Of a DNA stretch of 64,000 nt, positions 51,951 through 60,712 are shown piece after piece. The notes under the pieces are model-generated. The model was not told where the DNA came from. It saw nothing but the letters and a program-made list of their open reading frames with translations, and did not search any database. Within the stretch, counting starts at the first letter, position 1. Every line of letters begins with the position of its first letter. A program made the position numbers and the translations under genes. Source of the stretch: a bacterium (lineage in GTDB: Bacteria > CLD3 > SB21); the NCBI GenBank assembly GCA_013360215.1, contig JABWCP010000002.1:197716-261715 (forward strand), read 5' to 3'.

Positions 51951-54161
51951 GTGGAACCGAAAAAGCTTGGCCGTTATGAAATCGTACAAGTCCTGGGTCA
52001 GGGCGCGATGGGCATTGTGTACAAAGGCGTTGATCCGATGATCGGACGCACAGTCGCTCTCAAAACACTTAAGTCCGGGAGCGAAATTCCAGAACAGCAG
52101 CTTACAGAATTTAAGCGCCGTTTTGCGCAAGAAGCACAGTCCGCGGGCCGTCTCAATCACCGCAATATTGTGACCGTATATGACGTCGGCGAAGAAGAAG
52201 GTTTGGCCTACATCGCGATGGAATTTATTAAAGGCCGTCCTTTGGATGACCTGATCGCCGAAAAGCATCCCTTTACCATAGAGCAAATCGTTGACATCAT
52301 GATACAGATTTGCGAAGGGCTCGGATACGCGCATAAAAACGGCGTTATCCACCGCGACATCAAACCGGCGAATATAGTTCTCACCGACGATCAGATCGCC
52401 AAAGTAACCGATTTCGGCATCGCCAAACTCACTTCCACCAGTGCGACACAAACCGGCATGGTCGTCGGTACACCGAGCTACATGTCGCCTGAACAAATCA
52501 CCGGGCGCGGCGTGGATAATCGTTCCGATATTTTCAGCATCGGCGCGGTGTTTTATGAATTACTCACTTATGAAAAAGCCTTTCCCGGCGATAATATTAC
52601 CACGGTCATGTATCGTGTCGTGCACGAAAATCCTGCGCCGCTATCCATCAGCAATGCGATGGTGCCGCCGCAATTTCAGGCGATCATCGAACGGGCGATG
52701 GCTAAAAATCCGGCGGATCGTTATCCTGACGCCGAAACCATGGCCAACGATATACGCAACTACAAAACAGCTACGGCCAACATGGGCGCGACGCAAGTGA
52801 TCAATCCTGCTAACTATGCCGGCGCAACCGTTGTTATGTCCGCTCCGGATTTTTCTGCGATGTCACCTACCGGCACAGGATCCATGCCGTCCCCTGCTGC
52901 GGCGCAGACGCAGTCCATACCTGCCGCATCACCGGCTCCAAAAAAATCACCGGTAGCACTTATCGCCGGCGGTGCAGTCGCTGCGATCTTGATTGTGCTA
53001 TACATGATGTTTGGCGGCTCCGGTGATAAATCATCGGCTTCTTCAGCTAAATCTTCCGGGACAGGGAATGCATCGCTTACGCTAACACTCAACGCGGCGG
53101 AAGGCACGGCCATGCTGGACTCCGTGCATGTGCCGATCAAAGATGCCAAAATTTCCGCAGAAAAAATCACCGCCGGTGAGCATGAACTAGTTATTCAATC
53201 CGACGGTTACGAAACGTATCGTTCTAAACTTCTTTTTGCCGACGGAGAAACCAAGCAGTTTGCCGTAGAACTCAAACTCGCACCGGTAAAATTTCCGGCC
53301 GGTGTAGATACGGCATATATCACCGTTTCTTCGAAGGACATGATCAAAGTGATGACCAATACGGGAACGATGTTAGGCTATTCGCCGATTCAACGTTTGC
53401 CGTTTCCGTCCGGAAAACACACGCTCGTTTTTTCCAAGCCATTTTATACCAATCAGGTTTCAGAAATTGATGCCCGCAAAGGCAAAGAAATTAAACTGAC
53501 ACCCAAACTGCAAGCCAAACGCGTCAAAGCCAATCTTGCCGGGGTAGAGCCTAAAAAAATTCAGGTGTATCTGAATTCCGTAGCCTCTGAAAGCCAGTTG
53601 AAGCCGGAGAAAGACGGTGTGACGTATTCCCTACCACTGGGTGCTAATAAACTAATCGTTACTGCCGACGGCTACAAAAGTTACGAACAGGAACTTAATC
53701 TCGGCGACGATGCAATACCCTTTGAGGTCAAAGCCACGCTGGTACAAGGTTTCGGATCGCTCGCGATCACTTCCAAACCGGACGGCGCGGATGTATATGT
53801 TGACGGAAAAAAAGAAGGGGTTACCCCATTCAAAATGGATAAAATTCCTGCCGGACCGCGTGATATCAAAGTTCAAAAAGGCTCACTGCTCAGTATCAAA
53901 AAAATGAATATCGAAGCCGATAAAGAAAATGCGGCCGAATTTACACTCGCCGCATCCACGGGCATTTTGAAAATCTTAATCAATCCCTGGGGCAATATAT
54001 CGGTGGACGGTAAACCGATGGGCGCTTCCCCGCCGCTCGAACGTCTTGAATTGAGTCCGGGTAATCATACGATCAAAATCGAAAACCCGGCGTACAAAGC
54101 CGTCACTAAACAAGTAAAAATCACCGTAGGCCAAACCACTACGTTACAATATGATTTCTAA
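51951..54161 (+). CDS. Transmembrane Ser/Thr protein kinase with PEGA-like repeats
   Basis: 736 residues, GTG start with GGGAG seven bases upstream. Residues 8-265 are a Hanks-type kinase: GQGAMGIVYKG, catalytic Lys 38, HRDIKPAN (134-141), DFG (154-156) and GTPSYMSPEQ. A Ser/Pro/Ala-rich linker leads to one membrane segment at about 335-357. The outer part (about 370-736) holds five beta-sandwich PEGA-like units; the clearest are SKPDGADVYVDGKKEGVTPF and INPWGNISVDGKPMGASPP. PEGA domains often contact the cell envelope. It heads an operon with a TPR lipoprotein and an FHA-cyclase, the FHA domain being a likely reader of its phosphorylation. Confidence 0.93.
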   Translation: MEPKKLGRYEIVQVLGQGAMGIVYKGVDPMIGRTVALKTLKSGSEIPEQQLTEFKRRFAQEAQSAGRLNHRNIVTVYDVGEEEGLAYIAMEFIKGRPLDDLIAEKHPFTIEQIVDIMIQICEGLGYAHKNGVIHRDIKPANIVLTDDQIAKVTDFGIAKLTSTSATQTGMVVGTPSYMSPEQITGRGVDNRSDIFSIGAVFYELLTYEKAFPGDNITTVMYRVVHENPAPLSISNAMVPPQFQAIIERAMAKNPADRYPDAETMANDIRNYKTATANMGATQVINPANYAGATVVMSAPDFSAMSPTGTGSMPSPAAAQTQSIPAASPAPKKSPVALIAGGAVAAILIVLYMMFGGSGDKSSASSAKSSGTGNASLTLTLNAAEGTAMLDSVHVPIKDAKISAEKITAGEHELVIQSDGYETYRSKLLFADGETKQFAVELKLAPVKFPAGVDTAYITVSSKDMIKVMTNTGTMLGYSPIQRLPFPSGKHTLVFSKPFYTNQVSEIDARKGKEIKLTPKLQAKRVKANLAGVEPKKIQVYLNSVASESQLKPEKDGVTYSLPLGANKLIVTADGYKSYEQELNLGDDAIPFEVKATLVQGFGSLAITSKPDGADVYVDGKKEGVTPFKMDKIPAGPRDIKVQKGSLLSIKKMNIEADKENAAEFTLAASTGILKILINPWGNISVDGKPMGASPPLERLELSPGNHTIKIENPAYKAVTKQVKITVGQTTTLQYDF

Positions 54162-54162
54162 T

Positions 54163-54882
54163 ATGAAAAAACATTCTAGCCTCATCACACTCCTTTTCGC
54201 CGGAATAATATTTTTTTCCGGTTGCGGCGGAGCAAAAAGCACGACGAAAGAAAAACCCGAAACACCGGTCGTTCCCAAAAAACCCAGCGGTAAGCCACAG
54301 TTGGAAAAAGGAATGGAACTATACAAAGCCCGGGATTACGAAGGCGCTAAAAAAAATCTGCGTAGCGCTACCGATCTTGATTTATCCAAAAGCGAGCGTA
54401 CCCAGGCGTATAAACATCTCGGTTTCATATTTGCGATGCAAAAAAATCAAACGGAAGCCACTAAAGCGTTCTTCGACGCATTTACGAGCGATGACGGATT
54501 TGAACTGGAATCCGCTGAAATGGGTAATCCGGCCTGGACACCTGCTTACGAAGCGGCCCAAAAACAATTTACGTTAGCGAGCGCCTCGGGCAGCGATCTG
54601 CTGAGTAAAGGCAAAGATGCTTATTCTAAACGTAACTACGATGAAGCGTTATCGTATCTGGAAACAGCGGTTAAAAAAACCGATCTCGAAGGCAACAAAC
54701 GAGCGGACGCTTACAAACTATTGGCTTTTGCCTATGCTCTGCGTAAGCGCCCTGTGGATGCTAAAAATGCATTTCGCAAAGCCTTTGAAGTCAATAAAAA
54801 TTTCGAACTGGATAAATCCGAATACGGAAACCCGGTTTGGACGCCGCTTTATGATGAAGTAAAAAACACAATTAAAAAATAA
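54163..54882 (+). CDS. TPR lipoprotein with two tandem 85-residue units
   Basis: About 239 residues from the ATG at 54163, one base after the kinase stop. Lipobox FSGC. Two copies of the same unit follow a Pro/Lys linker: GMELYKARDYEGAKKNL to GNPAWTPAYE, and GKDAYSKRNYDEALSYLE to GNPVWTPLYDE. Each has a TPR-like helix pair and ends with F-E-L-x(3)-E-x-GNP-x-WTP. This ending resembles lipoproteins of the TssQ type seen with type VI secretion, but no other secretion gene is present. It is predicted to be periplasmic, where it could contact the PEGA part of the kinase. Confidence 0.8.
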   Translation: MKKHSSLITLLFAGIIFFSGCGGAKSTTKEKPETPVVPKKPSGKPQLEKGMELYKARDYEGAKKNLRSATDLDLSKSERTQAYKHLGFIFAMQKNQTEATKAFFDAFTSDDGFELESAEMGNPAWTPAYEAAQKQFTLASASGSDLLSKGKDAYSKRNYDEALSYLETAVKKTDLEGNKRADAYKLLAFAYALRKRPVDAKNAFRKAFEVNKNFELDKSEYGNPVWTPLYDEVKNTIKK

Positions 54883-54900
54883 TACAGATTGGACGTACGG

Positions 54901-56595
54901 GTGGCTTCTCTCGTTCTCATCGAAAATAATACAACCGCAACACGCTTTCGTATCGAAAAAGACGATGCGATCATAGGACGGAGACCGGAAAACGATATCA
55001 TGATCGCCAACGTGATGATTTCCGGCAAACATGCGCGTGTTGAAAAAAAGAACGGCTTGTATCAAATCACCGATCTCGGTTCCACGAACGGCACATTTGT
55101 CAACGGAACACGGGTTACCGGTTCCGCTGAAATCAAAAATCAGGACCATATCAATTTCGGCGCCGTCGAGCTCATCTTTATGACGGATGAAAATGCGATG
55201 GTCAATATTGACCGAGCACGTTTTTACTCCCGGGATAAAGCTGTCGCACCGCCGCAAAAACCGCACGACACGGGCTATGCCGCCAATCCCAATGCGGACA
55301 AAATCGTGCAACTTTTCCAGCAGCTCAAAAATACCGTGCTTAGCGGTTCGGCGGATCGTACGGCGATCATGACTCAGTTTATGGAGGTCGAACACCAACT
55401 GCAGATCATGAATATGCAGTTCAAAGAATCCGAAAAATCGCAGCAAAAACTCAATGTGCTCTACGAGATCGGGAAAGTCATCAACCACATTCTCGTTGAA
55501 GAAGAATTGCTGAAAACGATCATTGATTTAGCCCTCAAAGTGATGAACGGCGACTGCGGATTTATCATGTTGTACGATGATAAAAACAATCTTGTCCCAC
55601 GCGTTTCGCGCAAAATGCAGGCCGACGAAATTTCCCAATCCGGTTCGACGTTCAGTTCGACGATCGCCAAACAAGTGGTCGAAAGCAATCAATCCATTCT
55701 TACTTCCGATGCCAAAAGCGATTCACGCTTTCAAAGCGGCGCCAGTATTATATCCAACAACATTCGCTCCGTTATCTGTTCACCGATGCGCAATAAAGAT
55801 CAGGCTGTCATCGGCGTGATCTACGTCGGCTCCAACGTCATGACCAACGTATTTTCAAAAAGCGACGTGGAATTGCTTGAGGCTTTCGCCAATCACGCGG
55901 CCATCTCCATCGAAAACGCCAAAATGCATGAAGAACGCCGTCGCAAAGAGCACCTCAAAAGCGCGTTGGAGCGTTATGTATCCAAACAAATCGCCGAACG
56001 TATCATGAGTAATGACGGCAGCTCCATTCGCTTTATGCCCGAACGCCGCGAAGTCACGCTCATTTTTTCCGACGTACGGGGTTTCACTACCCTCTCTGAA
56101 AAACTATCCGCCGAAGAAATGGTTGAAATACTTAATCGGTATTTTTCGCGTATGATTGATGTGATTTTCAAATACGGCGGCACGTTGGATAAATTTATCG
56201 GCGACTCCATTATGGCGCTTTTCGGAGCACCGGCCACTTCCGGCGATGATGCGTGGAATGCCGTGCAGGCTGCGATAGAGATGCAACGCGGGTTGGAGGC
56301 ATTTAACGACGAACAGCGTCAATTGGGCAAACCCGAAATTCAAGTTGGCATCGGAATCAACACCGGCCACGTCGTCGTCGGCAATATCGGATCCGATCAG
56401 CGCATGGAATACACGGCTATCGGCGATAATGTCAATCTGGCATCACGTCTTCAAGGCAAAGCGGCCGGAGGAAAAATAATCATCAGCAAAGCTACTTATG
56501 ATTTTGTCAAAGATAAGGTGCAAGCCACTCTTCTCGGAACAACCGAAGTCAAAGGCAAAACCATACCCGTCGAAATTTACGAAGTGGTCTATTGA
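54901..56595 (+). CDS. FHA-GAF-class III adenylate cyclase
   Basis: About 564 residues from the GTG at 54901 (GGA seven bases upstream); a TTG at 54889 is an alternative. Numbered from that TTG, FHA has GRRPEND (30-36), SGKHAR and STNGTFVNG (phosphothreonine-binding residues R31, S45, N67). A coiled linker and a GAF domain (about 190-340) follow. The cyclase has metal Asp near 395 (FSDVRGFT) and 440 (FIGDSIMALFG), the base-selecting Lys at 436 and a Thr in EYTAIGD, which fits adenylate rather than guanylate cyclase. It should make cAMP in response to phosphorylation and a GAF ligand. Third gene of the kinase operon. Confidence 0.9.
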   Translation: MASLVLIENNTTATRFRIEKDDAIIGRRPENDIMIANVMISGKHARVEKKNGLYQITDLGSTNGTFVNGTRVTGSAEIKNQDHINFGAVELIFMTDENAMVNIDRARFYSRDKAVAPPQKPHDTGYAANPNADKIVQLFQQLKNTVLSGSADRTAIMTQFMEVEHQLQIMNMQFKESEKSQQKLNVLYEIGKVINHILVEEELLKTIIDLALKVMNGDCGFIMLYDDKNNLVPRVSRKMQADEISQSGSTFSSTIAKQVVESNQSILTSDAKSDSRFQSGASIISNNIRSVICSPMRNKDQAVIGVIYVGSNVMTNVFSKSDVELLEAFANHAAISIENAKMHEERRRKEHLKSALERYVSKQIAERIMSNDGSSIRFMPERREVTLIFSDVRGFTTLSEKLSAEEMVEILNRYFSRMIDVIFKYGGTLDKFIGDSIMALFGAPATSGDDAWNAVQAAIEMQRGLEAFNDEQRQLGKPEIQVGIGINTGHVVVGNIGSDQRMEYTAIGDNVNLASRLQGKAAGGKIIISKATYDFVKDKVQATLLGTTEVKGKTIPVEIYEVVY

Positions 56596-56648
56596 TCGCT
56601 TCGTGAAATGTACGTACACATCGGACATCTATTGGAAAGAAATTATAT

Positions 56649-57866
56649 ATGGATCTTAATACGCTGATCTACGATTGGAATCAAGAAGTCAACGGCGAAG
56701 AAAAACCAGCGCATACTTTCGAACTCAATGATGAAACTTTGCGTGACGGTTTACAATCCCCCTCCGTAAAAACGCCTACACTTGAGCAAAAAATTGAAAT
56801 CCTGCACCTCATGGAGGGGCTTGGTATTCATGCCGCCGACATCGGTTTGCCCGGCGCCGGTCCTCACGTACTCCAACACGTGGTTGCTTTGGCCGCCGAA
56901 ATCGCAAAAAATAAATTTAAGATTCAGCCTAATTGTGCAGCACGTACACTCAAAGTTGATATTGATCCGATCATCGAGGCGTCTCAGCGCACCGGAATCC
57001 CCATTCAGGCATGTACGTTTATCGGCTCAAGCCCCATTCGCCAGTACGCCGAAGGTTGGGGCATGGATCAACTTTTGAAATTCACAGAAGAGGCCGTTTC
57101 ATACGCTGTGAAAAACAATCTCGATGTGATGTATGTTACGGAAGACACGACCCGCGCGCATCCCAACGATGTTAAACGCCTGTATCTTGCCGCGATACGA
57201 AGCGGTGCACGGCGCGTTTGCATCTCCGATACCGTCGGCAATGCGACCCCTGAAGGTGTACAGCGCCTTGTACGTTTTATGGTGGAAGTAATCAAAGAAA
57301 GCGGTGAAGATGTAAAAATAGATTGGCATGGTCACAATGACCGCGGGCTTGCCGTCGCCAACGCAATCATCGCATTACAAGCCGGAGCCCATCGCGTCCA
57401 CGGAACGGGCATCGGTGTCGGCGAACGCGTCGGCAATGTGCAAATGGATCAGCTCATGGTCAATCTCAAGTTGAAAAACTGGATAACCAACGATCTTACT
57501 ACTCTGCCGCAATATTGCCGTAAAATTTCGGAATACACGGGCATACCGATTCCCATCAATTATCCCGTTTTTGGTCACGACGCATTTCGTACCGGTACGG
57601 GAGTTCATGCCGCGGCCATCCTGAAATCCTTGAATAAAGGTGACATGGAATTGGTGGATCGCGTTTACTCCAGCGTACCGGCGGCTATGTTTGGTCTCGA
57701 ACAAGTCGTAGAAATCGGCCCGTTGAGCGGTGAGTCCAATGTGGTTTTTTGGCTCAAACGTCGCAAGATCGAACCGCGCGAAGAATTGGTAAAAAAAATA
57801 TTCGCTGCGGCAAAACAATCGCAAACCGTTTTGAGTGACGAACAGATTTTTTCGCTTTGCCGATAA
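56649..57866 (+). CDS. LeuA/homocitrate-synthase-like acyltransferase without regulatory domain
   Basis: 405-residue HMGL-type TIM-barrel enzyme condensing acetyl-CoA with a 2-oxo acid. ETLRDGLQSP carries the catalytic Arg and metal Asp, HGHNDRGLAVANAI the metal histidines and HGTGIGVGERVGNVQ the conserved loop. The C-terminal allosteric domain of full-length LeuA (about 510 residues) is absent, though a short communication-like region with GHDAFRTGTGVHAAAI remains. It could be isopropylmalate, homocitrate or a related synthase; substrate residues cannot be settled by eye. GGAAAG precedes the ATG. It follows the cyclase by about 50 bases and may share its transcript. Confidence 0.85.
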   Translation: MDLNTLIYDWNQEVNGEEKPAHTFELNDETLRDGLQSPSVKTPTLEQKIEILHLMEGLGIHAADIGLPGAGPHVLQHVVALAAEIAKNKFKIQPNCAARTLKVDIDPIIEASQRTGIPIQACTFIGSSPIRQYAEGWGMDQLLKFTEEAVSYAVKNNLDVMYVTEDTTRAHPNDVKRLYLAAIRSGARRVCISDTVGNATPEGVQRLVRFMVEVIKESGEDVKIDWHGHNDRGLAVANAIIALQAGAHRVHGTGIGVGERVGNVQMDQLMVNLKLKNWITNDLTTLPQYCRKISEYTGIPIPINYPVFGHDAFRTGTGVHAAAILKSLNKGDMELVDRVYSSVPAAMFGLEQVVEIGPLSGESNVVFWLKRRKIEPREELVKKIFAAAKQSQTVLSDEQIFSLCR

Positions 57867-57875
57867 AGGTTGGGG

Positions 57876-59558
57876 ATGATTTTGTCTCGCGTAAGTCTTT
57901 TTATTCTTTTGATAAGCAACACGCTTTGGGGTCAAACGACCGAAAAGACGTATTGGATCTTTTTTAAAGATAAACCAGACTACCTGCACGCCACGGTTAT
58001 ACCGGATATTTCGCCACGGGCTTTGGAACGGCGGCTAAAACAAAATCCGCATACGTCCGCGCTGATTGACGAATCCGATTACCCTGTTTCTTCGGATTAC
58101 CTTGCGGCTTTATCCTCTCATCTTGTATTAATTCATAACACATCACGTTGGCTCAATGCGGCTTGTGTGCAAATCAATGAAAGAAACATCCCCCTTATTC
58201 AATCGCTTCCGTTTATCCGTGAAATTCGTCCGGCTAAAGCCCGATCGGTGATAGCGTCAACTACTTCACATGCATCTTTTTTTTCGCCTATCACTGCCTC
58301 GTTTAGTCGCTTTTCGTATGGCGCGTCATTACGGCAAAATTCATTTGTCAATGCCGTGACCGCTCATGACTCCGGTTATTCAGGGAAAGGAATTCGCATC
58401 GGCATGATTGATACGGGTTTTAATCTTACCCACACGGCTTTTTCAGGAATTCACGTCGTAGCAGATTCCGATTTTGTGGATCACGACGGTAACGTGAGCG
58501 AAATCGGTTCCAAATTTACCAGCAGCCATGGAACATTTGTACTTTCTGCAATTGCAAGTTTTCACGAAAGTTTTTTGATCGGTACGGCTTTCGGTGCGGA
58601 TTATATTTTAGCTCGTACCGAAAATAACAGTGATGCGATCTATGAATTGGCGGATGAATCACGCTGGATTGCGGCTTTGGAATGGATGGAACAAATCGGT
58701 GCAGATTTAGTGTCCAGCTCTACCAGTTTTTTTGATGAATTCCCCGGCACCTCACATGACTATAACATTCGCGATTTGGACGGGAAAACCGGATTAACTA
58801 CACTTGCCACCGATATTGCATTCCAAAAAGGACTGCTCGTATTTAATAGTTCCGGGAATAATGGCGCTGAAGATCAAGATCAATATCGTATCAGTACACC
58901 TTCTGACGGAAAACATATGATCGCTGTCGGCGCAACGATCGGTGACAGTACGGTGGCTAGCTTTAGTTCGCGAGGGCCTACGGCTGATGGCCGAAAAAAA
59001 CCAGATGTTGCAGCGTTAGGCTACGAGATACGCGTAGTTTCCAGCGGAACAACGGGTTACCAAAATTTTTCGGGCACTTCGCTATCAACCCCTATTGTTG
59101 CCGGAATTGCCGCCTTAGCTTTGGAAGCAAACCCGGCCTGGTCCGGTTCGGAATTATATGATGCCGTCCGAAAAACGGCCAGTTTATCAAAAAAACCTAA
59201 CCATACTATCGGCTATGGTGTGCCTGATGCGATGAAGATAATTCGTTATAACCCCGCTTCGTCCGATGATTTTAATCCGATACGCGATGTCGTCAATTAT
59301 CCCAATCCGGCCAACCCATCCACTACTATACGTTTTCGATCCGTTATAAGCGGACGTTATTCTGTACATATCTATAATACGCTTGGCGGATTGGTGCGCA
59401 CGATACGAGACAATGCGTCTATCGCGGCGGGCGAAACGGTAGCGGCGTTATGGGACTTAAAAAATGATCACGGACGGAGGGTCAGTTCGGGAGTATATAT
59501 TTACCGCATTGCAATGGATGACAAATCAGAAACACGAAAAATTCTTATTATAAAATAG
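57876..59558 (+). CDS. Exported subtilisin-like protease (S8) with T9SS/FlgD-like C-terminal module
   Basis: About 560 residues from the ATG at 57876 (AAAGG six bases upstream). Signal peptide to about residue 20 (TLWGQ), a propeptide-like region, then the S8 domain with catalytic D179 (GMIDTGF), H218 (SSHGTF) and S402 (GTSLSTPIVAG). The last ~85 residues carry VVNYPNPANPSTTIRF, then GVYIYRIAMDDKSETRKILI. This is the pattern of FlgD-Ig/T9SS-type sorting modules, which suggests delivery to the cell surface. It follows the LeuA-like gene by nine bases. Its 3' end overlaps the opposing iscS gene by 11 bases. Confidence 0.9.
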   Translation: MILSRVSLFILLISNTLWGQTTEKTYWIFFKDKPDYLHATVIPDISPRALERRLKQNPHTSALIDESDYPVSSDYLAALSSHLVLIHNTSRWLNAACVQINERNIPLIQSLPFIREIRPAKARSVIASTTSHASFFSPITASFSRFSYGASLRQNSFVNAVTAHDSGYSGKGIRIGMIDTGFNLTHTAFSGIHVVADSDFVDHDGNVSEIGSKFTSSHGTFVLSAIASFHESFLIGTAFGADYILARTENNSDAIYELADESRWIAALEWMEQIGADLVSSSTSFFDEFPGTSHDYNIRDLDGKTGLTTLATDIAFQKGLLVFNSSGNNGAEDQDQYRISTPSDGKHMIAVGATIGDSTVASFSSRGPTADGRKKPDVAALGYEIRVVSSGTTGYQNFSGTSLSTPIVAGIAALALEANPAWSGSELYDAVRKTASLSKKPNHTIGYGVPDAMKIIRYNPASSDDFNPIRDVVNYPNPANPSTTIRFRSVISGRYSVHIYNTLGGLVRTIRDNASIAAGETVAALWDLKNDHGRRVSSGVYIYRIAMDDKSETRKILIIK

Positions 59559-60711
59559 AAGCATTTTTGTTTTTTTCTACTATCCGCTGAAGCGCCTTCA
59601 TCACTGATGGAATATCTTGTTCAGAATTCAAACGCCCGAATGTGAAACGCACCGCACTCCCGTAAAATTCAGGACCTAACCCCATCGCCTTGAGCACATG
59701 CGACCCGCTTACGGCACCGGATGTGCAAGCCGATCCCGTAGAAACGGAAATACCTTCCAAATCCAACATCATAGCTATTTCATCCCCTCCGATCCCGGGA
59801 AACGAAATATTAAAATGCCCCGGCAATCGTTTTTCAGGATGACCGTTCAATCGGGCTTGCGGTGCAATATCTTGCAGAGTTTTCCAAAATACTGTCATTA
59901 GTTTGTTCAGACGTTCTGATTCACCGGACATACTGTCTTTACAGATCTCTGCGGCTTTGCCAAATCCGACGATACCCGGCACATTTTCCGTGCCTGCACG
60001 TTGCCCACGCTCTTGTGAACCACCTTCGATAAATGAAGGTATTTTTATGCCACGCCGGATATAAAGACAGCCCACACCTTTGGGGCCGTATATTTTATGC
60101 GCGGAGACAGATAACAAATCCACAGGTAAATTTTTTACATCGAACGGTATTTTTCCAAAACTTTGCACCGCATCGGTATGGAAAAGAATTTGATGCGATT
60201 TGGCTAATGCGCTTATTTCTTCGATCGGATTGATCGTACCTACTTCATTATTGATGTGGATGACAGATATGAATACGGTATCGGGACGAATGGCCTGTGC
60301 TATAGTTTCTGCGGACACGTATCCGAACTGATCGCATGGAACATAGGACACAGCATAACCCGATTTTTCCAACGATTCGAACGTATGCAGGACGGCATGG
60401 TGTTCCGTTCGTGTCGTAATAATATGTTTACCCTTGGCGCTCATTGACTTTACTGCGCCGACAATGGCCATATTGTCGGATTCGGAGCCGCCGCCGGTAA
60501 AAACAATCTCTGAAGGTTGTGCCTTTATTACCGACGCAACTTTTTCGCGGGCGTCTTCGATAGCCACTTTTGCCGAACGTCCTAGTCCGTAAATACTGGA
60601 TGGATTACCGAATTCTTCGGTGAAAAAAGGGAGCATCGCATCAACGACCCGCTTGTCTACCGGTGTTGTCGCGCTGTGATCCAGATAGATACGTGCGTTG
60701 GTTTTTTGCAT
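59548..60711 (-). CDS. iscS: Cysteine desulfurase
   Basis: Pyridoxal-phosphate enzyme supplying sulfur for Fe-S clusters and tRNA thiolation. About 387 residues from the ATG at 60711; the frame extends to 60741 inside alr. IYLDHSATTPVD opens the protein; GGSESDNMAI, HTDAVQSFGK and the PLP Lys in SAHKIYGPKGVGC follow. The active Cys is in SVSTGSACTSGAVSGSHVL, as in NifS/IscS rather than SufS. It follows alr with essentially no gap. The A-type carrier in this window is a plausible functional partner although it is 58 kb away. Confidence 0.95.
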   Translation of the reverse strand: MQKTNARIYLDHSATTPVDKRVVDAMLPFFTEEFGNPSSIYGLGRSAKVAIEDAREKVASVIKAQPSEIVFTGGGSESDNMAIVGAVKSMSAKGKHIITTRTEHHAVLHTFESLEKSGYAVSYVPCDQFGYVSAETIAQAIRPDTVFISVIHINNEVGTINPIEEISALAKSHQILFHTDAVQSFGKIPFDVKNLPVDLLSVSAHKIYGPKGVGCLYIRRGIKIPSFIEGGSQERGQRAGTENVPGIVGFGKAAEICKDSMSGESERLNKLMTVFWKTLQDIAPQARLNGHPEKRLPGHFNISFPGIGGDEIAMMLDLEGISVSTGSACTSGAVSGSHVLKAMGLGPEFYGSAVRFTFGRLNSEQDIPSVMKALQRIVEKNKNASIL

Positions 60712-60712
60712 A

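Noticed and set aside
51948-52496. 182-residue minus-strand frame opposite the kinase
   Set aside because: Shadow of the kinase catalytic domain.
54163-54882. Type VI secretion locus
   Set aside because: Only the TssQ-like ending of one lipoprotein hints at it; no Tss sheath, membrane or ATPase gene is present.
54718-55488. 256-residue minus-strand reading frame across the TPR lipoprotein and cyclase genes
   Set aside because: It is antisense to two clear genes and its composition is that of a complement frame.
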